Shown here one piece after another: positions 26,937 through 34,761 of a stretch of DNA of 46,067 nucleotides. Each line of letters starts with the position of its first letter. Position 1 is the first letter of the stretch. Where the stretch lies: positions 1 through 46,067 of the forward strand of contig JANQVJ010000011.1 in assembly GCA_030730365.1 (NCBI GenBank). Reading direction: 5' to 3'. The notes beneath the pieces were generated by a model that saw only the letters and a list, made by a program, of their open reading frames with translations, did not search any database and had not been told where the DNA came from. Position numbers and translations under genes: made by a program. The DNA is from Verrucomicrobiales bacterium (GTDB taxonomy: Bacteria > Verrucomicrobiota > Verrucomicrobiia > Verrucomicrobiales > DEV007).

Positions 26937-27620
26937 TCAGGGCATGCGGATGCCGAGGTCGGCAGCGGTGACATTACGGATGCCGCCTCTGGTCTTCATG
27001 TCGTCGAAGTGCCACCATTCTGATTTGATAACGCGAAAACCGGCTTGCCGCATCGCGTTCTGTAAGAGGGCGACGCGGCGCGCGATCTCGGGATCTCCGC
27101 CCGCGTAGTTCGACGCGGCGCGGGGCGAGAACTCGTCGAAATCGGATGGCATCGCAACGGGTTTGCCGTCGAGGGTCACGAGGGTGAGATCTACGGAGAT
27201 GCCGTAGCAATGCCACGAGGGGCCCTTACTCGGCGGAACGACGAATTTCGAATCCCGGACCGCATCCCACAGGGCCTGATGCGCCTCTGGCGGTCTCCAT
27301 GCGTCCCATATCTTCAGAGCATAACCGCTCGCGGCGAGGACTTTGCTCACCTTTACCAGCTTTTCCGCCGTCGACCGATGGATGAGACAGGGCATTTCGG
27401 TACGGTAGAGTGGACGATTCGCCGCTGAGGTGATTTTATACCGCATGTCGATAAAGGCACCGGGCACGGCTTTTTCCACCGAGACGAGATTGTATTGCTT
27501 CGCTTTGCGGTAGATCGCAGCATTCGGATCGCGATCAAAGAGTCCCTGGCCGTCGGACATGAAGGGAAGGCACAGGAGCAGCGAAAAAATCAGGGCGGTC
27601 GTCCGGGGATGATTCGTCAT
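26937..27620 (-). CDS. D-alanyl-D-alanine dipeptidase, VanX/DdpX family
   Basis: A 227-residue exported zinc peptidase with a signal peptide (MTNHPRTTALIFSLLLCLPFMSDG). The family's zinc and catalytic elements are present: WDAWRPPEAHQ with the conserved Arg, SWHCYGISVDLTLV (SxHxxGxxxD, zinc ligands His and Asp), and SEWWHFDD (catalytic Glu and third ligand His). Outside resistance clusters such enzymes recycle D-Ala-D-Ala from peptidoglycan. No van ligase or dehydrogenase is nearby, so vancomycin resistance is not implied. The start follows a promoter with 12 nt spacing. Confidence 0.92.
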   Translation of the reverse strand: MTNHPRTTALIFSLLLCLPFMSDGQGLFDRDPNAAIYRKAKQYNLVSVEKAVPGAFIDMRYKITSAANRPLYRTEMPCLIHRSTAEKLVKVSKVLAASGYALKIWDAWRPPEAHQALWDAVRDSKFVVPPSKGPSWHCYGISVDLTLVTLDGKPVAMPSDFDEFSPRAASNYAGGDPEIARRVALLQNAMRQAGFRVIKSEWWHFDDMKTRGGIRNVTAADLGIRMP

Positions 27621-27632
27621 AGCGTCGGAGAG

Positions 27633-27660
27633 AAGGTAGGCTGATTCACCTGATGCGCAA
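27633..27660 (-). promoter_or_regulatory. Putative promoter of the VanX-like gene and cca
   Basis: Minus strand TTGCGC (27655-27660), 16 nt, TACCTT (27633-27638), then 12 nt to the ATG at 27620. Confidence 0.45.
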
Positions 27661-27722
27661 CGCGTCGGTGCTTTAACCCGCAAGATGATAAACACGAAAG
27701 TCGAAGCTTTCGATTTTGATGC

Positions 27723-27751
27723 TTGTCAAGCCATCGTCGCCCGCTGACACT
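27723..27751 (+). promoter_or_regulatory. Putative leaderless promoter of the DUF3597 gene
   Basis: TTGTCA (27723-27728), 17 nt, GACACT (27746-27751), then 7 nt to the ATG at 27759. Confidence 0.45.
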
Positions 27752-27758
27752 AAATTCT

Positions 27759-28136
27759 ATGAGAATGTTCTCGAAGCTGATGGGCCTGATTTTTGGCAAA
27801 AGAGAAGAAGCAGGAACTCCTGCTCCGGCTCCCGGGCTGGCCGTTGAGGCTGCGCCCGCGGCCCTCTCAGCCGTGGATGTGGAGGCCAACCTCGCCGCTA
27901 TGGCGAAAGTGCATCCTGAAGACCCCGACTGGAAGCACTCCATCGTCGACCTCCTTAAGCTCGTCGGGATGGACAGCAGCTACGGTGCCCGCAAAGAACT
28001 CGCCATTGAGCTTGGTTACAGCCAGGCCGAAATCGACAGTAAAGGTTCCGCCGAGATGAACATATGGTTGCACCAGACGGTCATGAGGCAGCTCGCCGAA
28101 AACGGCGGAATGGTTCCTGCCGATCTGCTGGACTAA
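27759..28136 (+). CDS. DUF3597 family protein
   Basis: A 125-residue protein starting MRMFSKLMGLIFGK, an Ala/Pro linker, then the DUF3597 domain: VDVEANLAAMAKVHPEDPDW, HSIVDLLKLVGMDSS, ARKELAIELGY, EMNIWLHQTVMRQLAENGG, ending VPADLLD. The domain resembles a small helical unit seen alone or attached to LysM proteins; its function is unknown. ATG codons at 27759 and 27765 both give the same core; the promoter spacing favours 27759. The gene is monocistronic and followed by an intrinsic terminator. Confidence 0.9.
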   Translation: MRMFSKLMGLIFGKREEAGTPAPAPGLAVEAAPAALSAVDVEANLAAMAKVHPEDPDWKHSIVDLLKLVGMDSSYGARKELAIELGYSQAEIDSKGSAEMNIWLHQTVMRQLAENGGMVPADLLD

Positions 28137-28159
28137 TTTCGAAAATCCCGTTCTCACCC

Positions 28160-28195
28160 AGGCCCGATTTTCTCTGTGGGAGATCGGCCTTTTTT
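28160..28195 (+). terminator. Intrinsic terminator of the DUF3597 gene
   Basis: AGGCC-(C)-GAT (28160-28168) pairs with ATCGGCCT (28183-28190), followed by six T (28190-28195). It is oriented for the plus strand and lies between convergent genes. Confidence 0.75.
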
Positions 28196-28198
28196 GGA

Positions 28199-29557
28199 TC
28201 AGTTTACCCGGCGCTGGTGAACGGTGTAAAAGGATTCGGTGCCGAGAAGTGTCTCACCGGTCTCAGACGGCACGCTCTTGCAGACTACTTGCAGGACCCT
28301 CCCCTCAGGAATCCGGGCAGTATTGAGAACGACGGTTCTTCCGTCAGGCTCAATCACGATGTCCGAGATGATAATCGCGGTGCTGCCGGTCGCGGCGAGG
28401 GCCTTGATCTGGTAACTTCCCTGCTGAGAGGCCTGAAGCCGGTCCACCGGGCGATTGAAACCGAGAACGATTCCGTCCCCGGCGAGGTCGAGACGGGTGA
28501 TGCGGTAAGGATCTGCGGAACCGGTGAGGGGAAGGAAACCTTCGTCGCCTCCTCCGAGGACCATACCTGTCGACATCTCGACGAGGGTCTCGACGGGGGA
28601 TGGCGTCAGGGCCCGCAAGAGAATGGCGCCCTGCCAGAGCTGTCCTGGTCGATCGGGGACGATCTCGATGAGCTGCTTCGAACCCGGGCAGGCGAGGAGG
28701 ATCTTTTCTCTCTTGTTCTCCTCGAAAAAGCACATCTGCGTCGGCGGCGACTTCTTCGTGAGCTCGGCCGGAATCACGAGAGAGGGGAGCGTGGTCGGCA
28801 TAGGGTTGGGAACTGCATCGGCTTGTTCTAGGTCGAAAGGGGGGAGTCCGGTGAGGGATAAAAAATAACCATCGGGATAGTCAGGTAAATGGAGACGTGC
28901 GGCGAGGAGCCCGCTACGATTCACCGCAAAGGCATCGACCCTCAGTTCGCTCTCGGTCACCGTGACCAGCCCCTTTGCCTTCGGGTGCCACGCAACGACG
29001 CGCGCCCGGGGGGGGGCTCCCGGTTTGGCAGCGGCGGGTGAGAGGGCGAAGAGGATCCGACCGTAAGGATCAGCGATCGGGCCGGCGGTGATGACGACTC
29101 CGCCATCACGTCCCGGCCAGTCCTGCACGAGGGCTTGAAAGAAGTCGAGAGAGACATCCTGATTCGTGTCAAAGGCTTGGGTTACCTCATTCACGGAAGC
29201 AGTGATCACGGAGTAGTTCGGACCTAGGGTGATCGACGGCAGAGCGGAGAGTTTTACTTCGGAGTAAAACTGCCATCCGATCTGACTAAGTCCCGGACTG
29301 AACTTTGCTATCCCGATCTGACCCCGGTGATTCAGGAAGAAAACGTTGGCACCATCGAGCGGCACGATCGCTCGAACCGTCGGTGCTTTGTCCTGAGGAT
29401 TCAGCTGGACGAAGGGCCGCGCCGAGCTCACGGCGGGATTCGCGTCCACAGCGGCCTCTTCGGATTGGGAAAGGACCGGCGATATCAAGGGATTCCCCGC
29501 CATCATGATCACGGCACAGAGCAGGGGCATCCCGTGGGGTGAAAGATAACAGCTCAA
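28199..29557 (-). CDS. Secreted protein of unknown function (second gene of a pair)
   Basis: Up to 452 residues. The frame opens with TTG at 29557, overlapping the upstream stop as TTGA; an ATG at 29530 (MPLLCAVIMMAGNPLISPVLS) is the alternative and either gives a signal-like N-terminus. The body alternates beta-strand-like segments (RAIVPLDGANVFFLNHRGQIGIAKF, PYGRILFALS, GYFLSLTGLPPFD) that suggest a beta-propeller, and a C-terminal Ig-like domain (FNRPVDRLQASQQGSYQIKAL ... FYTVHQRRV). The order resembles secreted proteins of this phylum that bind or sense polysaccharide, but no named family is recognised. Co-occurrence with the 29554-30390 gene through the 4-nt overlap is the main clue to function. 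Confidence 0.8.
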   Translation of the reverse strand: MSCYLSPHGMPLLCAVIMMAGNPLISPVLSQSEEAAVDANPAVSSARPFVQLNPQDKAPTVRAIVPLDGANVFFLNHRGQIGIAKFSPGLSQIGWQFYSEVKLSALPSITLGPNYSVITASVNEVTQAFDTNQDVSLDFFQALVQDWPGRDGGVVITAGPIADPYGRILFALSPAAAKPGAPPRARVVAWHPKAKGLVTVTESELRVDAFAVNRSGLLAARLHLPDYPDGYFLSLTGLPPFDLEQADAVPNPMPTTLPSLVIPAELTKKSPPTQMCFFEENKREKILLACPGSKQLIEIVPDRPGQLWQGAILLRALTPSPVETLVEMSTGMVLGGGDEGFLPLTGSADPYRITRLDLAGDGIVLGFNRPVDRLQASQQGSYQIKALAATGSTAIIISDIVIEPDGRTVVLNTARIPEGRVLQVVCKSVPSETGETLLGTESFYTVHQRRVN

Positions 29558-30390
29558 TTGGATTCCGCGGGTAGGGGTGGCGGCAGGGTGCTAAGTCTGT
29601 AGCTGAGGATGACTTCGGCGGACGATTCTTTAGGAACGGTAAGGACGTTCTTTTCCCAGGTTCCTGCCGAAGCCTCGGCGCGGGTTTTCCAGGATTCGGG
29701 CAAGGTTATTTGAAGGCCGCGCGGCGCGTCGCGAACTGAGAAACGCTGCTTCATTACCGTGCCGCCTTCATCGAGCCAGAGGCGTTCCTCCACCGCGAGG
29801 GCCCCGAAGGTATAGAGAAACTCGGGCATGCCGCCGACGAGACGGAACCCGAAAAAGACCGGTCTTCCGCTCCCTCCGCCGGATCCGGTGAGTGGATGCC
29901 GGCCTTCAGCCATCAACAAATAGGGTGATGGGGGTGCCGGGGGCGGAGTGTCCTCACCTTCACCCTCCGTCCTTTCCTCGCCTCCCTCCGGTCCGGGATC
30001 CTGCACTTCAAATTGAGGAGCCGGAGCCGGAGCATCAAGGTCGAGCACCCCGAGAAGCCGGCAGGCGAGAGGATCCCAGAAGACGGCACGAGGGACAGCG
30101 CCCGAACCGATCACGAAGATCTCCTGAAGCGATGCACTGATCCCTTCAACTTTCAGGTAAGGGGAGAGACTCTCCGCGTCAGTGAGGAAGTTTTTGAGAT
30201 CGCGACGGGCGATATCGAGTTTCAGCGGAGCAATAGCAGGAGCAGGAGCAGGAGCAGGCGTTTCCGGGCTGTCCGAGATCAAGAGGGGGCTTCCCGGCGT
30301 CGCTTCCTGCGCGCTGACAGAGCACGGAAGCAACCCCGACAACCCGGCGAGCGGTAAGAGAACGAGCAACGAGCGGGGAAGCGCGGGCAT
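29554..30390 (-). CDS. Secreted protein of unknown function (first gene of a pair)
   Basis: A 278-residue exported protein with a signal peptide (MPALPRSLLVLLPLAGLSGLLPCSVSA). A Pro/Ala linker encoded by a hexanucleotide repeat follows, then a domain with IFVIGSGAVPRAVFWDPLACRLLGVLDL and, after an acidic Pro/Glu linker, FFGFRLVGGMPEFLYTFGALAVEERLWL and a beta-rich C-terminus. The 'FxGFRL...PEFLYTFG...VEE' phrase recalls a beta-sandwich module found next to cytochrome c domains in large secreted proteins of Planctomycetes and Verrucomicrobia; here no heme motif is present. Its function is not known. It starts 29 nt after yaaA ends and is coupled to the next gene. Confidence 0.78.
   Translation of the reverse strand: MPALPRSLLVLLPLAGLSGLLPCSVSAQEATPGSPLLISDSPETPAPAPAPAIAPLKLDIARRDLKNFLTDAESLSPYLKVEGISASLQEIFVIGSGAVPRAVFWDPLACRLLGVLDLDAPAPAPQFEVQDPGPEGGEERTEGEGEDTPPPAPPSPYLLMAEGRHPLTGSGGGSGRPVFFGFRLVGGMPEFLYTFGALAVEERLWLDEGGTVMKQRFSVRDAPRGLQITLPESWKTRAEASAGTWEKNVLTVPKESSAEVILSYRLSTLPPPLPAESN
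30236..30258. repeat. Hexanucleotide repeat encoding a Pro-Ala linker
   Basis: GCAGGA is repeated 3.8 times on the plus strand. On the coding minus strand it gives alternating Pro-Ala codons just after the signal peptide. The unit keeps the reading frame, so copy number could vary the linker length without loss of function. Confidence 0.85.
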
Positions 30391-30419
30391 GGAGAGCGGT
30401 GGTGAGGCAGTCTGCTGGT

Positions 30420-31187
30420 TCAGCCACGGGTGAAGACCCAGTTGTCGGAATCGCCCAATTCAGGATTGAACCGGTAGCCGTCCGTGTCAAAGGACTTCAT
30501 TGGCTCGGGCTCGTTGATCGCATTTTTAATGATGTAATCAACCATCATACCTCGCGCCCTTTTGGCGAAAAAGCTGACGATTTTATATTCCCCGTTCTTC
30601 ATCTCCTTGAAGTGTGGTGTCACCAGGCGACCTTCGAGCTTCGAGGCGGGGATGGCCTTGAAGTATTCCTGTGAGGCCAGATTCACGAGGGTGCCTGAGC
30701 CCGATTTGGCGAGTGCCGTATTGACCCCCTCTGCGATCCGCTCACCCCAGAACTCGTAGAGGTTTTTCCCTCGTTTCGTTTTCAGAGATGTGCCCATCTC
30801 GAGGCGGTAGGGCAGCATTAGATCCAGCGGTCGCAGCAGTCCATAAAGTCCCGAAAGGATGCGCAGGTGTTTTTGAGCGAAGGTCAGGTCGGCAACCCGG
30901 TAGGTATCAAGAGTAAGGCCAGTGTAAACGTCTCCTTTGAAGGCAAAGAGAGCGGCTCGGGCGTTGTCCTGTGTGAGAGGGAGGGACCAATTACGGTAAC
31001 GCTGGTGATTCAGCTCAGCGAGGGGTGGACTTATACCCATCATTACACCGAGCTGTTCCCGATTTTTCTTGCGCAGCACCCCGATGAGTTCTTCGGCAGA
31101 GTTAAGATAATCGCACACGCTGATCTCATGGGGAGGGCAGGCGGATTCGAAATCCAGTGTTTTGGCCGGGGAGATAACGGAAAGCAT
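30420..31187 (-). CDS. yaaA: Peroxide stress protein YaaA (UPF0246)
   Basis: A 255-residue protein of the YaaA family, which limits free iron and DNA damage during peroxide stress. Family phrases are intact: SPAKTLDF near the start, ALFAFKGDVYTGL, LRILSGLYGLLRPLDLMLPY, EMGTSLKT, LVNLASQEYFK and the positively charged FFAKRARGMMVDYIIKN. Length matches the family. The ATG at 31187 lies 5 nt after a -10-like TATCCA, which supports it over a frame running 40 codons further into AT-rich DNA. Confidence 0.95.
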   Translation of the reverse strand: MLSVISPAKTLDFESACPPHEISVCDYLNSAEELIGVLRKKNREQLGVMMGISPPLAELNHQRYRNWSLPLTQDNARAALFAFKGDVYTGLTLDTYRVADLTFAQKHLRILSGLYGLLRPLDLMLPYRLEMGTSLKTKRGKNLYEFWGERIAEGVNTALAKSGSGTLVNLASQEYFKAIPASKLEGRLVTPHFKEMKNGEYKIVSFFAKRARGMMVDYIIKNAINEPEPMKSFDTDGYRFNPELGDSDNWVFTRG

Positions 31188-31192
31188 CGGGC

Positions 31193-31221
31193 TGGATAAT
31201 GGCGGAGCGTGTGCCAGGCAA
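31193..31221 (-). promoter_or_regulatory. Putative leaderless promoter of yaaA
   Basis: Minus strand TTGCCT (31216-31221), 17 nt, TATCCA (31193-31198), then 5 nt to the ATG. The -35 box is embedded in CACTTGCC, also seen at 5307 and 10376. Confidence 0.55.
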
Positions 31222-31261
31222 GTGTAAAGCAGCACCCCGCAAAGCTCAACCAGTCCGCCAT

Positions 31262-31359
31262 GATGACTTGATAATAATGAGGTAAAAAATTCAAAAAAAG
31301 AAAACAAATAGTTTTAAATTTATATAAAATTGTTAATATTATGGGAATCCTAGCTTCCC
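31262..31359. other. AT-rich intergenic block with a hairpin abutting a start codon
   Basis: From about 31262 to 31345 the sequence is almost entirely A and T, in sharp contrast to the GC-rich surroundings. It ends with GGGAA-TCCTAGC-TTCCC (31343-31359), a 5-bp hairpin touching the ATG at 31360. Several TATAAT-like words are available on both strands. It could be a strong promoter or UP element, a bent-DNA or nucleoid-protein site, or a trace of inserted DNA. Confidence 0.6.
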
Positions 31360-31668
31360 ATGACTTCTCTACCTCCGGTATCGATAGTGTATCTGGCCTT
31401 TTTTAGTGCCGCGCTCTTCGTGCTCTTCTTGATCGCTTGCGTGAAGATGCCGGAGGCGATTCGAGGGGTGCGCCGGTTTCTCCGTCAGATGGGCGCCCGG
31501 AAAACCCGCGGTGAACGCATGCTGGCGGATTTGGAGAAGTTGATTGCCGACTCGCGTCAGTTGGAGGGTGTCTATCGTTTCGAGAATGTTGAGCCCCATC
31601 GCTCGCCCCGTCAGGCTGATGCGGCCGCCGCGATTGCTTCGATGCCGTCGAAGGTGGCGGCAAGGTAA
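31360..31668 (+). CDS. Small single-pass membrane protein, hypothetical
   Basis: A 102-residue reading frame with one membrane helix (SIVYLAFFSAALFVLFLIACV, about 8-28), a basic stretch (RGVRRFLRQMGARKTRGERM) and a short acidic helix. No family is recognised. It is supported by the AT-rich upstream block and by the membrane-then-basic layout. Against it, the last 58 nt overlap the convergent dus gene and no ribosome site is visible; the hairpin at 31343-31359 occupies that place. Confidence 0.55.
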   Translation: MTSLPPVSIVYLAFFSAALFVLFLIACVKMPEAIRGVRRFLRQMGARKTRGERMLADLEKLIADSRQLEGVYRFENVEPHRSPRQADAAAAIASMPSKVAAR

Positions 31669-32630
31669 TCAGCGGCGATGTCTTCGAGCTCGGGGACGGA
31701 ATTTACGACCGAAAAGCGTCCGCGGAGAATTTTGCCGTGTCGCAGTCCCTTAGAGTATGCCATTAGCCGCGATCGCAGGGCCTGCATCGCGTGGCGCTCA
31801 GTGGGGAATTTACCCCACTCGATGAGGAGGCGCGCGTGCCGCAGGATGAGGTCCCACCGCTCTTCGCAGGAGACCGGTTCGGGGTGGATCCCGGACTCGA
31901 GGTATCGTTTCGCATCCCGGAAGATCCAGGGGTATTGCATCGCGGCGCGGCCAATCATGACGCCGCTGACCCCGGTGCTCTTGCGGCGGCGTTCCACGTC
32001 CATGCCTGATTGGATGTCGCCGTTGCCGATCACTGGGATTGAAACAGCGCGACTGCAGGCATCGATGACGTCCCAGTCAGCCTCGCCCGAATAGCCCTGG
32101 GCGCGGGTGCGGCCGTGGACGGCGATGGCCTGCATGCCGCAGTCTTCGAGGATGCGGCACACTTCGGGGGCATTGATGAGGTTCTGGTCCCACCCGATCC
32201 GAATTTTTGCGGTGACGGGGACTTGATCCCCAACACCTTTAGCGATGGAAGAGGCGACCTCTGTGAGCAGCGGGCAGTCGCGCAGGAGGGAGGATCCGCC
32301 GTTTTTCGAGACGACCTTTTTGACGGGGCAGCCGAAGTTGATGTCGATGAAGTCGGGCTGTTTCCAGTCGATGATCTTTTTAGCCGCCTCAGCCATACGG
32401 GGCCCGTCGGCACCGAAGAGCTGGACCCCGACAGGGCGCTGCTCGTCGTCGAACTCGGTGTAAATGCGGGTCCGCTCGTCGGCCTGCATGATGCCCTCGG
32501 CCGAGACGAATTCCGTCACCATGACGTCGGCGCCGAGTTCTTTGCAGATGCGGCGGAAGACCAGATCCGTCACGCCCGCCATAGGGGCGAGATAGAGGGG
32601 GAATTGATCGTTCTGGAACCACGGCAGCAT
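31611..32630 (-). CDS. tRNA-dihydrouridine synthase (DusB-like)
   Basis: A 339-residue flavoenzyme that reduces uridine in tRNA D-loops. Family parts in order are APMAGVTDLVFRRICKELGA, VGVQLFGADG, FIDINFGCPVKKV with the catalytic Cys, KIRIGW, AIAVHGRTRAQGYSG, PVIGNGDI and GVMIGRAAMQYPWIF. The subfamily is hard to fix by eye; the sequence fits DusB best. The gene has its own promoter, 54 nt after the radical SAM gene, and its 3' end overlaps the small membrane protein gene. Confidence 0.93.
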   Translation of the reverse strand: MLPWFQNDQFPLYLAPMAGVTDLVFRRICKELGADVMVTEFVSAEGIMQADERTRIYTEFDDEQRPVGVQLFGADGPRMAEAAKKIIDWKQPDFIDINFGCPVKKVVSKNGGSSLLRDCPLLTEVASSIAKGVGDQVPVTAKIRIGWDQNLINAPEVCRILEDCGMQAIAVHGRTRAQGYSGEADWDVIDACSRAVSIPVIGNGDIQSGMDVERRRKSTGVSGVMIGRAAMQYPWIFRDAKRYLESGIHPEPVSCEERWDLILRHARLLIEWGKFPTERHAMQALRSRLMAYSKGLRHGKILRGRFSVVNSVPELEDIAADYLAATFDGIEAIAAAASA

Positions 32631-32642
32631 GGGAAAGCGCTC

Positions 32643-32671
32643 AGTCTAGGCCTGAACCGGCCCGGCGGCAA
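32643..32671 (-). promoter_or_regulatory. Putative promoter of dus
   Basis: Minus strand TTGCCG (32666-32671), 17 nt, TAGACT (32643-32648), then 12 nt to the ATG at 32630. Confidence 0.45.
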
Positions 32672-32684
32672 ATGCGGTGGCGTC

Positions 32685-33914
32685 TCAGCGCTCTGCGGCG
32701 GACTTATCAAGGCCGTCGTAGACGCCGAAATCGTTGAACCAGATCCGCTTTGCCCAACGGTAGACGGGGTGTTTTTCCGGAACTTCTTCTCCGGTGGGGA
32801 GCCACTGACTGTTGCGCGGGGTCATCGCGTCGAGCTCGGCGATGGCTGTTTTGCGAAGCGTCGTGTCGGTCGCGGAATGCTTTTCAGCGAGCGCTTTGAC
32901 GAGGTCGGGCCGCTCGAGGACGATGCAGCCACGCGTATGTTTCGCCGCCGTCTCGCGGAAGTCTTTCAGGAACTCCGACTGGGTGAGGGAGTCGTAAATC
33001 GAGCCGTCGCGGACGTTTTCCTTCGCAAACTGGATGATGGGGCAGGGTTCGATGGCGCCGGTCGGCGAAATGTGGTGGGAAATGCCGTTGGCCATGGGAC
33101 AAAGGGCGCGACCTTCTCCGTCGTAGTAGGCGTCGATGATGCCGAGAGGCAGCTTCACCCGCATGTTCACGACAAATTGCCGGACACGGCGGGCCTGCTC
33201 GGGGGTGAGGGCGAGGGCTTCGTTCGGCTGCGGGCCGACGGGGCGATAGCTGTGATACCAGGCGTAATGAACCCCGCGATCGATCAGCTTGCGCAGCCAG
33301 GTCTCGGTGAGGAGGTCGTCGATATTCGTCTGGCAAAGGCTCGTCGCGACGCCGGTGAGGAGCTTGTTTTCGAGGCAGTGGTCGAGACCTTTGAGAGTGC
33401 GGTTGAGGACGTCCTTTCCCCCGCGACGCTCGTTGGCGATCAGTTCGGTGCCTTCGATGGAGATGAGCGGGGTCGCGTTGCCGAGTTGGCGCAGCTGTTT
33501 CGCTTTCTTCTCCGTGATCATCTGACCGTTTGTGAAAACCTGGAAAAAGCAGTCGGGATGCTCCGCCAGAAAATCAAGCAACTCGCTGTGCATGAACGGC
33601 TCACCGCCTAATATCCCGAAAAATGAATTCCCGTGCGACTTGGCTTCGTTAACGATCTTGTTGAGGTCGGCAAGGTCGAGTTTGACCTGCGGTTTGTCCA
33701 CATCGACCCAGCATCCCTGGCAGCGCAGGTTACAACTGTTGAGGATGGAGATGTAAAGGAAGGGCGGGAAATAAATGCCCTCCTTCATCCGCTTTTTGTA
33801 GAGATTGACCGAGTGGATCCCCTTGACCCCGAAGTTCCACATGAACTTCGCGAGATGGCGCTTGTCTGCGGTGCGGAGGACACGGCCGGCGTATTGGAGG
33901 CTGGGGACGATCAT
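32685..33914 (-). CDS. Radical SAM protein with SPASM-like C-terminus, unknown substrate
   Basis: A 409-residue radical SAM enzyme. The SAM cluster motif is CNLRCQGC after FLYISILNS, and FGILGGEPFMH is the SAM-binding GGEP. Later Cys residues in ALCPMANGISHHISPTGAIEPCPII look like an auxiliary cluster region. The N-terminal RTADKRHLAKFMWNFGVKG and the phrase GVATSLCQTNIDDLLTETWL are characteristic of an unnamed family I believe is widespread in Planctomycetes, Verrucomicrobia and Bacteroidetes. Gene order suggests it works with the aldolase that starts 21 nt upstream. The reaction is unknown; sugar or lipid modification is possible. Confidence 0.82.
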   Translation of the reverse strand: MIVPSLQYAGRVLRTADKRHLAKFMWNFGVKGIHSVNLYKKRMKEGIYFPPFLYISILNSCNLRCQGCWVDVDKPQVKLDLADLNKIVNEAKSHGNSFFGILGGEPFMHSELLDFLAEHPDCFFQVFTNGQMITEKKAKQLRQLGNATPLISIEGTELIANERRGGKDVLNRTLKGLDHCLENKLLTGVATSLCQTNIDDLLTETWLRKLIDRGVHYAWYHSYRPVGPQPNEALALTPEQARRVRQFVVNMRVKLPLGIIDAYYDGEGRALCPMANGISHHISPTGAIEPCPIIQFAKENVRDGSIYDSLTQSEFLKDFRETAAKHTRGCIVLERPDLVKALAEKHSATDTTLRKTAIAELDAMTPRNSQWLPTGEEVPEKHPVYRWAKRIWFNDFGVYDGLDKSAAER

Positions 33915-33935
33915 GGGGAGATGGAGACTTGCGTC

Positions 33936-34724
33936 TTAGGCGAGACACTTCAGAGCCGAAGCGACCGAGGCATCGTCGTGAACAACGGCATGCAGGGCGG
34001 CGGCGATTTTGGCGGGTTTGGGATGCTGCCAGACGTTACGTCCCACGGCGATACCGGCGGCACCGGCATCGATTGCATTTTTTACCATGGTCAGGAGCGC
34101 TTCGTCGTCCCCGAGGGCGGAACCGCCGAGAATGATGACGGGAACAAAGCAGGCTTCAACGATAGTGCGGAATTCGTCCGAGCTCGCGCCGGTCGGGTAG
34201 GCGGTCTTGACGATGTCGGCTCCCAGCTCGGCCGCGGCGCGGACGGTGTAACCGATGTTTTCCAGGGTATAATCGGCAGGGCGGCCGATTCCGAAAGGCA
34301 GTGCTTCGAGGATGACGGGGATATCGGCGTCGAGGCTCTCACTAATGAGCTCGGCCGCTTCGCGGAAAATGCCCGCCTCGTTGCTGTGGTGAGTGTAAAG
34401 CATGTTCATGACGGCGTGCGCGCCCACCGTGAGGGCCTCTTCTGCTCCGTAGAGGCGGTAGCTGCCTTCGTCAAGATTGTCGCCGTAGCGGGGCTTGTAG
34501 CAGTCGGTGCGCAGACAGACTCCTTTCCCTTCGAGGGCGTCGCCAGCGGCGAGAGCGACCCCGAGATTGACAACGTAGCCGTCTACGACAGGGTTGAGTG
34601 CCTCGATCAACCCTATCGGGTCCTCCATCCCGGTAACGGGGATGGCAGTGCCGTGGTCAATGGGAAGGATAACGGTGCGGCCATCGGACTGGAGAAAGCG
34701 GGAGAGGTTTTGATCACGATCCAT
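33936..34724 (-). CDS. Class I aldolase of the DhnA/LsrF family
   Basis: A 262-residue TIM-barrel aldolase. VILPIDHGTAIPV opens the barrel, and DIVKTAYP carries the Schiff-base lysine, followed by PVIILGGSALGDDE and AGAAGIAVGRNVWQH at the phosphate-binding end. The family includes archaeal-type fructose-bisphosphate aldolase, 2-amino-3,7-dideoxy-D-threo-hept-6-ulosonate synthase and LsrF; the sequence does not decide which. It heads an operon with the radical SAM gene, and its -35 box overlaps the end of the nuclease gene. Confidence 0.88.
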   Translation of the reverse strand: MDRDQNLSRFLQSDGRTVILPIDHGTAIPVTGMEDPIGLIEALNPVVDGYVVNLGVALAAGDALEGKGVCLRTDCYKPRYGDNLDEGSYRLYGAEEALTVGAHAVMNMLYTHHSNEAGIFREAAELISESLDADIPVILEALPFGIGRPADYTLENIGYTVRAAAELGADIVKTAYPTGASSDEFRTIVEACFVPVIILGGSALGDDEALLTMVKNAIDAGAAGIAVGRNVWQHPKPAKIAAALHAVVHDDASVASALKCLA

Positions 34725-34732
34725 AGGCTCGT

Positions 34733-34761
34733 AACGAAGCCGTGAATGGCAGAAAGATCAA
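34733..34761 (-). promoter_or_regulatory. Putative promoter of the aldolase-radical SAM operon
   Basis: Minus strand TTGATC (34756-34761), 17 nt, TTCGTT (34733-34738), then 8 nt to the ATG at 34724. Confidence 0.45.

Noticed and set aside
26937-27620. Vancomycin resistance cluster
   Set aside because: Only a VanX-like dipeptidase is present; no VanA-type ligase, VanH or VanRS accompanies it.
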